Below are positions 19,681 through 26,819 of a DNA stretch of 26,819 nucleotides, one piece after another. This DNA is from a virus. How positions within the stretch are numbered: position 1 is the first letter of the stretch; each line of letters starts with the position of its first letter. Position numbers and translations under genes: made by a program. The notes under the pieces are model-generated. The model was not told where the DNA came from, searched no databases, and worked only from the letters and a program-made list of their open reading frames with translations. Location of the stretch: the IMG/VR virus record IMGVR_UViG_3300011013_000069, positions 1 through 26,819 of that record, one strand, 5' to 3'.

Positions 19681-22028
19681 GCGGGATCAAGGTCAAGATC
19701 GGCTCGGACACGCGGGAAGCCCTGCGTGGGGTCGATGACGTCGACGACGCGATCGCGAAGCTGGGCCGCGACATCAAGAAGAGCCTTGGAGAGGACGGGT
19801 CCAAGTCCACCAAGAAGCTCGCCAATTCCATGGTTGGCGCTCACCTAAAAGCGAATGCGCTGATCGGGGCCATGAAGACAGCCGGCCGGGTCATCGGGGG
19901 GGTCTTCAGCACCCTTGCAACCGACGCGCTCGGGGTCGGCGCCAAGATGGAGTCCTACCAGACGCTTCTGACCACCTTCCTTGGGACCGAGGAAGCCGCG
20001 ATCGAGCGCCTAAACACCCTGTTTGACATCGGGGCCAACACCCCGTTTCAGCTGGACAGCCTGATCGAGGCTGACACCAAACTGGAGGCCTTCGGGGCGG
20101 ACGCGGACAAGTGGCGCACCGCGGTCATGGACCTGGCCGTGGTCATGGACGGGGACTTGGCCCTTGCGGCCGATGCGGTCGGCCGGGCTCTGGCTGGGGG
20201 TGCTGGAGCCGCGGACATGCTCAGGGACCGCGGGATCTTGTCCATGATCCAGCTCCGGACTGGCATCAAGGCCACGGAGATGAGCGCACGGGAATTCGAG
20301 CAGGCCTTGTTCGAGACCCTGACGGACCCGGAGGGCAAGATCGCGGGTGGAACGGCCCGGATGGCTGAGACCTTCGACGGGCTCATGTCCAACATCGGGG
20401 ACCGGTTCTTCCAGTTCAAGAAGTCCATTGCTGATGCGGACCTGTTCGCGAGTTCGAAGGCGGGAGCCGCGGCGCTCCTGGTCCTACTCGACAACAACCA
20501 GGAATCGGTCGATTTCCTCGCGGAGGCGATCGGGACCCGGCTGGGCGGATCGATCGAAAACATCGCCTTGGCCGCGGCGCTGATCCTCGACACGTTCGAG
20601 ACCGTAAAGCAGGCCGTCAACGGCATCGGGGGCCCACTCGGGGACGCCCTGAGAGAGTTGGACGTTGGCGTCGGTGACTTCTTTGAGGGCGCACTGAACC
20701 CAACAGGCAAAATGCTTGAGATGGTCCTGAACCTCACGGGGGCCACTGACGCAGCAGCAGAAGCGGCGACCAGTGCAGTCAATGCCCTGGGGGAGGCGAA
20801 CGCCGACGCGCTTGGGGACGACTTCGTGGGGCCCGTCCTCACCAGCTACCAGCAAATACAGCGACTCTTTGAGGAGATGCGAGCAGCGTCCGACAAAACG
20901 GCCACATCAACCGGCAAGACCAAGGACAACCTGCAAGGAGCGGCAAAGGCAACGGACGATATCGTAGGGTCCCCGATCTTCTCCAAGGAGCAGCTTGAAG
21001 GCGTCACAGCCCAGATCGAAAGGATGGCGGGGGTCTACAAGGAGCAAGCGGATCACGTCGCCGCCCACAATGAGCTGAGCGACATGATCGGTGCAGCCCT
21101 CAAGGAGCGCATCATTGACACCGAGGAGGCGGTCCGGCTTGACTCCCTGCTTGAGATCATCGGCCTGTCCCGGCTCCAGGCCGCCCGGGACCTCACCGCC
21201 GAGATGGAGAAGCAGCGCCGCGCGTCTGAACTCGCAGCAACCGAGGCCGGTGTTGGCGCGGTCACGGGCGCGGTCTCCTCGGGCGGCATGTCCGCGCTGA
21301 GCGCGATCCCCGTCTGGGGCCAGATCATCACGGCGATGCTGCACGCGACCCAGCAGGACGAATCGGGCAAGTTCCAGCAAATCGCCCAGAACGACCAAAT
21401 GCGGGCCATGTCTAGCCAGATGCGCATGAACCTTGGGGAGCTCACCAAGGACTTGGCCGAACAGCTGCCCCGCCACATCGGGGATGCCATCCAGGAGCAC
21501 CCCGAGATGATGACCGCCTTCGGAAAGGCGATGGCCGATGCGGTTCCGGAGTTGATCCGGGGCCTCGTTTTCGACCTGCCCCTGGTGTTCCGGGACATGC
21601 TGATCGCCAGGGCAGACGAGGCGATCTCGTTCTGGATTGACGCCTTCGCCGATGGCTGGAAAGAGGGCGCCAAGAACCTCGGTCGGCTCCTGGTGGACGA
21701 GGTCTTGAGCATCCTGGAAGCATTCGCGCCGACCGGGGAGACGGGTGGAGAGTTCACCGGGGACGGGGTCGGGGCCGGGCCCAACTACGACCCCACCGGA
21801 TCGGGGTCATCCTCCTCCTCCAACCGGGAAGACTCAGGGCGCGACAGTGAGCGGACGTCCGGCACGGCTGCACGCGAGGTCAACGTGGTCATCAGCGGCG
21901 ATGCCCAGCAGTGGGGATGGAACGCCAGCGTGGCCAACCAGGACAACCTGAGGCGCAGTCAGGTTGAAGCCCCGTACGAGCCCACGAACCTGGCACCCAC
22001 GTCCACCCGCCCGACCGGAGGGCCGTAG
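19677..22028 (+). CDS. Tail tape measure protein
   Basis: GTG 19677 (GTGA overlap) opens a 783-residue protein, the longest of the tail genes. It is strongly helical and Ala-rich, with V-D-D-V-D-D-A-I-A-K-L near the start, then F-L-G-T-E-E-A-A-I-E-R-L and T-P-F-Q-L-D-S-L-I-E-A of the tape-measure N-terminal region, and hydrophobic stretches near residues 290-320 and 520-560. The C-terminus is a Ser/Gly-rich low-complexity tail. At about 1.5 angstrom per residue the tail would be roughly 120 nm. It sets tail length and helps DNA entry. Confidence 0.85.
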   Translation: MSGIKVKIGSDTREALRGVDDVDDAIAKLGRDIKKSLGEDGSKSTKKLANSMVGAHLKANALIGAMKTAGRVIGGVFSTLATDALGVGAKMESYQTLLTTFLGTEEAAIERLNTLFDIGANTPFQLDSLIEADTKLEAFGADADKWRTAVMDLAVVMDGDLALAADAVGRALAGGAGAADMLRDRGILSMIQLRTGIKATEMSAREFEQALFETLTDPEGKIAGGTARMAETFDGLMSNIGDRFFQFKKSIADADLFASSKAGAAALLVLLDNNQESVDFLAEAIGTRLGGSIENIALAAALILDTFETVKQAVNGIGGPLGDALRELDVGVGDFFEGALNPTGKMLEMVLNLTGATDAAAEAATSAVNALGEANADALGDDFVGPVLTSYQQIQRLFEEMRAASDKTATSTGKTKDNLQGAAKATDDIVGSPIFSKEQLEGVTAQIERMAGVYKEQADHVAAHNELSDMIGAALKERIIDTEEAVRLDSLLEIIGLSRLQAARDLTAEMEKQRRASELAATEAGVGAVTGAVSSGGMSALSAIPVWGQIITAMLHATQQDESGKFQQIAQNDQMRAMSSQMRMNLGELTKDLAEQLPRHIGDAIQEHPEMMTAFGKAMADAVPELIRGLVFDLPLVFRDMLIARADEAISFWIDAFADGWKEGAKNLGRLLVDEVLSILEAFAPTGETGGEFTGDGVGAGPNYDPTGSGSSSSSNREDSGRDSERTSGTAAREVNVVISGDAQQWGWNASVANQDNLRRSQVEAPYEPTNLAPTSTRPTGGP

Positions 22029-22030
22029 TC

Positions 22031-23227
22031 ATGGCTGAGAACAAGTGGGTGCACCCGGACGACGTCACCACAGACGGGGCCGCGGTAACCATCACCGCGA
22101 GCAGCGCCGGCATTGGGTACACAACCCCGTCTTTGCTCTCGGTCCTGCCTGGCGATGCCTACCGCTTCGGCGGCCTGTTCCGCATCATGGCCGGCGGAGC
22201 CGCGGACAATGACACCCTTGACTTCATCGACACGACGTCCATTCACCGGACTGCGACCCTCACCGCCGGGGACTACAGCGGGGCCACGCTGGCTACCGAG
22301 GTGGGGACCCAGATGACCTCAGCCGGCAACGGGACCTATGCCTGCAGCTACAGCGCGACTACGGGCAAGTTCACGATCGAGGAGACCGGCGGGCCGTCCG
22401 CCTTTACCTTGAAGTGGGACACCGGGTCGGCAGGGACGGCCAGGCTCGGGACAACCCTCGGATACGACACCTCCGCGGACGACTCCGGAGCCTCGAGCTA
22501 CCTGGGGGACAACGTTGTCGTTCACTCCGAGGACTGGGTCAAGGTGGACCTCGGCGCAGCCACGATCCCGGACGTGCTTTGGTTCAATGGGCACTTCCTG
22601 AGCTCGTCTGCCACGGTTCGCGTCTACTCGCATACGGGAAACATCGTACCGACCGCCGGACAGACCTATGTGGAGGCCCTCGGCGCCACTGGCACCTTGG
22701 TAAACACCCTGGTGGCGGGCACCGGCTGGACCCATGCAGCCGACCACCAATTCGGTACCGTCGACCTGGTCGGGGGCACAGCCAGGCGGTGGTGGTGGCT
22801 GCACTTCATTGACACCGTGCCCGCGAATTCGGTCCTCTACCACGAGATCGGCAGGTTCGGCATGGGCGACCTGACCAGCCCGACCCAGGGCTACGCGCGG
22901 GGCTTCAGTGACCCGCTCATCGATCCGTCCGTGGACTACCAGGGCGCCGGTGGGGTGCTGATGGCGACCCAGCACCAGATCCTGATGCAGCGCGTGCACA
23001 AGTACGCAGCCGCCAACGCGGCGGACAAGCTGCTCCTGGAGAACATGTGGAAGTCCAGGCGTACCCCCTTCCCGTTCTGGTGGGACTGGGAGAGTGCCGC
23101 TGCTGGTGGCTTCGAATGCCAGTGCATCACCGGGGGGCGGTTCCCGAGCAGGGACGATCCGCGGCTCTTCCAGCGCTCAAACGTCGGCCCGCTTGTGTTT
23201 CAGCAGGTCCCGCGGCGCCGGCTCTGA
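22031..23227 (+). CDS. Distal tail / minor tail protein
   Basis: ATG 22031 follows GGAGGG. The 398-residue product is beta-rich: an N-terminal part with D-S-x-D-T-I repeats of Thr/Gly strands, L-W-F-N-G-H-F-L-S-S-S-A-T-V-R-V-Y-S, a W-W-W-L-H-F-I-D strand and a late F-P-F-W-W-D-W-E. The F-x-G-H-N-L-S-x-x-A-T-V-x-V-like segment resembles jelly-roll carbohydrate-binding or distal-tail modules found in minor tail proteins. Location directly after the tape measure fits a distal-tail component. Confidence 0.7.
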   Translation: MAENKWVHPDDVTTDGAAVTITASSAGIGYTTPSLLSVLPGDAYRFGGLFRIMAGGAADNDTLDFIDTTSIHRTATLTAGDYSGATLATEVGTQMTSAGNGTYACSYSATTGKFTIEETGGPSAFTLKWDTGSAGTARLGTTLGYDTSADDSGASSYLGDNVVVHSEDWVKVDLGAATIPDVLWFNGHFLSSSATVRVYSHTGNIVPTAGQTYVEALGATGTLVNTLVAGTGWTHAADHQFGTVDLVGGTARRWWWLHFIDTVPANSVLYHEIGRFGMGDLTSPTQGYARGFSDPLIDPSVDYQGAGGVLMATQHQILMQRVHKYAAANAADKLLLENMWKSRRTPFPFWWDWESAAAGGFECQCITGGRFPSRDDPRLFQRSNVGPLVFQQVPRRRL

Positions 23228-23230
23228 CCG

Positions 23231-24817
23231 ATGGCTGAGGGGACCCCAGACGTCCGCCTTCGCACCCTGGTGGAGCTCACCATGGACGGGGACGGGACCA
23301 GCATCACCCGGCGCTTCTGCGCGGTCACTCACGACCCCCAAGGGTGCATTGTTGACGGCAACCTGTACGAGCCTCGCTTGGTCAAGGCTGAGATCGTCCA
23401 GGACGTCGGAGACCTGCGCGGCGGGTGCCAGAAAGCCAGGCCGCAGACGATCGAGGTCCTGAGCAACTGGGAAGGGCACCCGGCGAGCGGCCTGACAGAC
23501 TTCTATGACCTGTTCGACGACGTGATGACCAAGTCCGCGTCCTCCGGGGACGTCGTCATCTATACCCAGGTGGTGGGCCCAGATACCGCCTTCTCCGAGG
23601 ACCTGTCCGACTACAAGACGGAGTGGGACGGCCAGGTCAGGCGGGACGGACCCTTCAGTTTCAACACCAAGACCGGGATCTGCACCTTCAACCTGGAGGA
23701 GGCCGCCGGGCTGTGGTCTATGGTCCTGACCACGGACACGATCGGGGGGAGCGTTGACGCGAACACGGATCTGGTAGTCCCGATGGTCTTCGGCAAGCAG
23801 GACGATGTGAGCACCGGGATCGAAGTCCTGGCCTACGCGACCGACCTGGGCACCTCGAGCGCACTGGCCTTCAAGTACGGAGGTGGCGGAACCTACGATG
23901 ACCCCACGGACGTCTACGTGGGCGGAACATCGGTCACCGCGGCGAGCCCGATCACGGCTGCCCCGGCTGACGGGGAATGGGGCAACTTCAGCGCCGCCAA
24001 TGGGACCTTTGAGATCAACGACACCAGCGGGGTCCTGGACGGCGGGTCGGCCATCTCAGAGTCATCTGTGGTCACGATCAAGGCCCTCGGGATCGAGCTG
24101 TCCGGGGCTGCGCCTGACAACGCTGCTGAGGTAGTCGAGACCATCCTGACGGCCGCGGGCTGGACCGGGACCCTGGACACCTCGGCGCAGTCGACATGGA
24201 AGTCTGACCTCTCCGGGGTTCCCGCCCTGACCAGGCTGATCGGGGTGTTCCCAATGGGTGCGACCACGACCCCCGTGGCGCTCGGGAAGATCCTCGACGA
24301 GGCCTGTGGGCGGTGCCTGTCGGTGTTCCGGCAGGGCTCGAATGGGGAGTGGTCCGGGTTCTACCCGACCGCGGTAGGCGCCGCTGACCACATCGTCTAC
24401 GGCGAGGACATCATCGGCGGCGAAGTCCAGATCATGGAGGACCCACGGGGCGATTACGCCAACGAGATCATCGCCATTAGCCAGGAGGTGCAGGGCACGA
24501 CGGTGGAGACTCACTATTCGTCACAGACCAACACTCCGGTAGGCAGCCTGGAGGGTGTCTACTCCTACGAGAGCCGATTCCGGATCAAGGGGGCGGGGTA
24601 CGTTGGACGCCGCGCCAACCTGCACCATCAAACGCAGCTGTGGACCGAGGCGCCAGTCAGCCCCCGGATCGGCCTGGACATGGTCGCAGGGGACGACCTG
24701 GAGTACCAATGGCTGGGCCTCAAAGACACCCTCGGGGTCGGGCAGATCCGACGGGTGCGCAAGAACCTGATCACCGGCGCTGTCAGGGTCCTGGCCTGGC
24801 ACGGGACCCCGGCGTAG
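23231..24817 (+). CDS. Tail tip / hub-like protein
   Basis: The 528-residue protein starts at ATG 23231 without a strong Shine-Dalgarno. It starts with V-E-L-T-M-D-G-D-G-T and contains many beta strands. The C-terminal third (A-L-G-K-I-L-D-E-A-C-G-R-C-L-S-V-F, then W-L-G-L-K-D-T-L-G-V-G-Q-I-R-R-V-R-K-N-L) resembles the hub-type domain of tail-tip proteins that close the tube and contact the cell. It is the last gene of the tail block before the transcription direction is broken by the lipoprotein gene. Confidence 0.65.
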   Translation: MAEGTPDVRLRTLVELTMDGDGTSITRRFCAVTHDPQGCIVDGNLYEPRLVKAEIVQDVGDLRGGCQKARPQTIEVLSNWEGHPASGLTDFYDLFDDVMTKSASSGDVVIYTQVVGPDTAFSEDLSDYKTEWDGQVRRDGPFSFNTKTGICTFNLEEAAGLWSMVLTTDTIGGSVDANTDLVVPMVFGKQDDVSTGIEVLAYATDLGTSSALAFKYGGGGTYDDPTDVYVGGTSVTAASPITAAPADGEWGNFSAANGTFEINDTSGVLDGGSAISESSVVTIKALGIELSGAAPDNAAEVVETILTAAGWTGTLDTSAQSTWKSDLSGVPALTRLIGVFPMGATTTPVALGKILDEACGRCLSVFRQGSNGEWSGFYPTAVGAADHIVYGEDIIGGEVQIMEDPRGDYANEIIAISQEVQGTTVETHYSSQTNTPVGSLEGVYSYESRFRIKGAGYVGRRANLHHQTQLWTEAPVSPRIGLDMVAGDDLEYQWLGLKDTLGVGQIRRVRKNLITGAVRVLAWHGTPA

Positions 24818-24818
24818 T

Positions 24819-25115
24819 TCACTCGATGATGGTCATGCTCCAGAGGGTCTCTGGGGGGAGTCCATCGCAATTCACCGAGGCCTCCTCACCGGCCACGATT
24901 GCGACCGTGCCCGGGTGCCATGTGGTGACCCCGGGGGCCTGGGTGAAGACGGACGCGACCACACCAGGGCCAGGGACAGGCGCCGCGGGGGCGAATGGGT
25001 CCGCGTCGATGCAATCGCCGGTGTAGACGGTCACAACGGCATCCCAGGTGTGAGCCACACCAAGGCCGCTGTCGGCAGGGGTCGCGCAGGCGATCAAGAG
25101 CAGCAAGTAGACCAT
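24819..25115 (-). CDS. Small lipoprotein, minus strand (probable moron)
   Basis: Read on the minus strand, the 98-residue product begins M-V-Y-L-L-L-L-I-A-C-A-T-P-A-D-S-G, a lipoprotein signal with lipobox L-I-A-C and a C-terminal D-S-G stretch typical of small lipoproteins from GC-rich deltaproteobacteria-like lineages. The mature part is acidic with two more cysteines. A longer start at 25163 would add an Arg-rich n-region; neither start has a clear Shine-Dalgarno. Its stop lies one base beyond the tail gene's stop, so the two converge. An oppositely oriented lipoprotein in a tail block is typical of morons that alter the host surface or block superinfection. Confidence 0.65.
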   Translation of the reverse strand: MVYLLLLIACATPADSGLGVAHTWDAVVTVYTGDCIDADPFAPAAPVPGPGVVASVFTQAPGVTTWHPGTVAIVAGEEASVNCDGLPPETLWSMTIIE

Positions 25116-25259
25116 TGCGGGAGGGTACGTCAGGGACCGTCGCCTGTTGCCTTGCTTCGTCATTCCCGAATATGCGCTGGTCTGCACTTCGGGGTATCCT
25201 AACGCCGAAGCCTGCCGGTTCTTCGCCGGGGACACGCAGGAGCAGCCCCGGAGGAAAGT
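25116..25259. promoter_or_regulatory. Divergent intergenic region
   Basis: Between the minus-strand lipoprotein and the next + strand gene the sequence drops in GC around 25160-25200. TATCCT (25195-25200) and TTGCCT (25147-25152) followed 18 bases later by TATGCG (25171-25176) are weak -10/-35-like elements. CCGG-TTCTTCG-CCGG (about 25214-25228) could form a small hairpin. Divergent transcription is expected here, but no promoter is convincing. Confidence 0.3.
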
Positions 25260-25595
25260 GTGGCGGCGACGACGATCAGCGGGCCCTACCCCAACTTTGC
25301 GCACATCACTTGCACGCTGGCGGACACCTGGTACGAGGTCATCGTTGACAGCCAAGCTGGCAAGATCAGCCTGAACCCGATCACCAACAACGCCCGGTGT
25401 GGGACCGAGGACAGCGGGGGCACCGCACTGGCGGACGCCGACGCGTACGACGCCACAGACAAATACGGCAACATCTACACCGCGGACAACTGGACAGAGA
25501 TCAGTTGGTCCAGTGGCCGGGGGGAGTCGCGCACATCGTTCTGCGTGTCGTCCTCGATCGCTGGGACGGTCGTTGACGTGTCCGTGGAGTTCTGA
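25260..25595 (+). CDS. Probable virion-associated small protein
   Basis: GTG 25260 is preceded by GGAGG at a spacing of five. The 111-residue product is beta-rich (T-C-T-L-A-D-T-W-Y-E-V-I-V-D near the start and I-A-G-T-V-V-D-V-S-V-E-F at the end) with three cysteines. It sits after the tail-tip genes and before another beta protein, where receptor-binding, fiber or decoration genes are usual. No family is recognised. Confidence 0.6.
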   Translation: MAATTISGPYPNFAHITCTLADTWYEVIVDSQAGKISLNPITNNARCGTEDSGGTALADADAYDATDKYGNIYTADNWTEISWSSGRGESRTSFCVSSSIAGTVVDVSVEF

Positions 25596-25597
25596 AG

Positions 25598-26260
25598 GTG
25601 CGCGGCAAGAGCACCGGCAAGGCTGCTGCGGGGGCGAGCGCCACAACCCAGGACCTCTCAGCGGGCACCAAGACTGACACCGGGTCCATGGAGGGGGCAT
25701 CCACCGCCCTTGCCTCCACCTCGACAATGGGCCTCGGGACCCCGCACGGCCGGTGGGATGTGGGCATGGATGGGTACGCCATCCTGGAAGCCCTGGCCAC
25801 GGTTCCCACCCAGGGCCAGACCCTGCGCCTCAAAGTGACGGCAACGTCCGTTACTGGCGACCCGGGCGGGTCCAATGTGGCGCTTGGGGTCATGCTCTCC
25901 ACCACCACCACCCCCGCCAGCGGTGAGGGCTACTGCGCCGCTGGTTTCGTGCGTACGGGTGGCTCTGTGAACAAGGCGTGGACGCCCACCAACATCGGAG
26001 GCGGCATCGGAACAGGTGCAACGCTGACGGGCTCGTTGACGGCCATCGCAGAGATTCAATGGGGCGCCTCTGGTCCTCTTGGGGTCGAGTCCAACACCTA
26101 TGGAGCCACCACCGGAGAGACCCGAGCCGACAGCCAGGCCGGCAATTCCGGAACATGGACCGCGCCGTGTGTGGGGGTGTTCATGCAGAACGCCAACAGC
26201 CCAGGAACCGCAGAGGTGGTCTGGAACAACGTGGTTGTCACGTCCGAGATCGTGGGCTGA
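25598..26260 (+). CDS. Probable tail/virion surface protein
   Basis: GTG 25598 follows the upstream stop by two bases. The 220-residue product has a Gly/Ala/Thr-rich disordered start, then a jelly-roll-like pattern: Q-T-L-R-L-K-V-T-A-T, G-S-N-V-A-L-G-V-M-L, L-T-A-I-A-E-I-Q-W-G, and a final V-V-W-N-N-V-V-V-T-S. Such sequences are common in phage adsorption or decoration proteins. The role is inferred from fold pattern and location. Confidence 0.6.
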   Translation: MRGKSTGKAAAGASATTQDLSAGTKTDTGSMEGASTALASTSTMGLGTPHGRWDVGMDGYAILEALATVPTQGQTLRLKVTATSVTGDPGGSNVALGVMLSTTTTPASGEGYCAAGFVRTGGSVNKAWTPTNIGGGIGTGATLTGSLTAIAEIQWGASGPLGVESNTYGATTGETRADSQAGNSGTWTAPCVGVFMQNANSPGTAEVVWNNVVVTSEIVG

Positions 26261-26333
26261 GTCCCACCACCCACCCCACCCCCAACCTGCCTGGGGCCCA
26301 CAGCATGACGCACAAGACCAGCACGAGGCAGGT

Positions 26334-26819
26334 ATGGCAGACGACACAGCACCCCCGAGCATCGACGAGGCCCACGAGCTCGCGATGCACGAGCTTGCCG
26401 GCGTGGCTGATGCCTCCGACGCGGATGCTCGGAAACGCTCCCTGGTCCGATCGCAGGTTGCGCTTGTGGTTGTGGGCCAGCGCACGAACCAACACCTCTC
26501 GGCGCTCCTGGACCGGGTTGGCCGGATCGAGGCGCGGTTTGCCGAGGTTGAGTCCCGGATGATCGCGCTCCCTGCCCAGGTCCTGCAGACGATCGAGCCG
26601 ACGGTGGGGGCCGCTACGTCCGCCCTTGAGCGCCTGGCCGTGTCCGAGGACCGCCGGGCGGACGAGCTGGCGGAGTCGAGCCTGATCAAGGCCCGGCAGG
26701 TGGCCGCGCTCGAGGCCCAAGAGCAGCGCTGGACGGCCCAGGCCCAGCGATTCATGGCCCCGGTATGGAAGGCCTGGCCCAAGGTGGTGGCTGCAGCTGC
26801 GACCTTTGCGGCCGGTTGG
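26334..26819 (+). CDS. Coiled-coil protein with a C-terminal membrane segment (3' partial)
   Basis: ATG 26334, with GAGG seven to ten bases upstream, opens a frame that runs off the window end (162 codons visible). The visible part is a long charged helix: A-D-A-R-K-R-S-L-V, then V-G-R-I-E-A-R-F-A-E-V-E-S-R, L-E-R-L-A-V-S-E-D-R-R-A-D-E-L-A-E and A-A-L-E-A-Q-E-Q-R-W. It ends W-P-K-V-V-A-A-A-A-T-F-A-A-G-W, the start of what looks like a membrane helix. Similar tail-adjacent coiled-coil membrane proteins are often holins or lysis accessories, but this cannot be decided from the fragment. Confidence 0.7.
   Translation, partial: MADDTAPPSIDEAHELAMHELAGVADASDADARKRSLVRSQVALVVVGQRTNQHLSALLDRVGRIEARFAEVESRMIALPAQVLQTIEPTVGAATSALERLAVSEDRRADELAESSLIKARQVAALEAQEQRWTAQAQRFMAPVWKAWPKVVAAAATFAAGW

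Noticed and set aside
26252-26267. Terminator hairpin GTGGG-CTGAGT-CCCAC after the virion surface gene
   Set aside because: The stem is only five pairs, overlaps the stop codon and lacks a T-tract.
1-26819. tRNA genes, integrase, repressor or attachment site
   Set aside because: No cloverleaf-like sequence, recombinase motif or repressor-like protein was seen in this window, so lysogeny cannot be judged from it.

Overview
The window is a 26.8 kb piece of a GC-rich tailed double-stranded DNA phage or prophage (Caudoviricetes). The gene set points to a siphovirus-type particle: portal, Mu-I-like protease/scaffold, major capsid, connectors, a large tail tube, a frameshifted tail-assembly chaperone pair, tape measure and tail-tip proteins, with no contractile sheath seen. 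Almost every gene is on the + strand and packed head to tail. At least ten junctions use the same GTGA stop/start overlap, and others use ATGA or TGATG, so translational coupling is the rule. A minus-strand lipoprotein suggests a bacterial host with lipoprotein sorting. A GC-rich Gram-negative (perhaps myxobacteria-like) host is inferred only from GC content and the style of that lipoprotein.

Layout. Positions 1-950 hold the end of a RecU-like Holliday-junction resolvase and small accessory genes. Positions 960-5102 form a DNA-modification block: an adenine methyltransferase with a DPPY motif and a C5-cytosine methyltransferase, separated by a one-helix membrane protein and a secreted protein. 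Each methyltransferase is interrupted by a different HNH homing-endonuclease gene. One lies antisense just before DPPY; the other lies in the sense direction but another frame, splitting motif VIII. Positions 5203-7137 look like the replication module: a 26-codon leader ORF, a replication initiator whose own coding sequence carries ten 11-bp-phased iterons plus AT-richer direct repeats (probable origin), and a possible helicase-loader-like protein. Positions 7134-7592 hold two small genes, the second a zinc-ribbon protein that needs a +1 frameshift.

Positions 7579-9653 encode the terminase small and large subunits. Positions 9721-14663 encode head assembly: a portal fused to a MuF-like head protein, a protease with a probable nested scaffold start, a decoration protein and the major capsid. 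Positions 14726-17017 encode connector, tail-completion and tail-terminator proteins. Positions 17014-24817 encode the tail: tube, G/GT chaperones with a canonical GGGAAAC -1 slip site, tape measure and two tail-tip proteins. Positions 24819-25115 hold the minus-strand lipoprotein, a likely moron. Positions 25260-26819 hold two probable virion surface proteins and the start of a coiled-coil plus membrane protein cut by the window end.

The most unusual content is the double invasion of both methyltransferase genes by unrelated HNH genes, the helically phased iteron array inside the initiator gene, and the CCC-AGA +1 frameshift in the zinc-ribbon gene.
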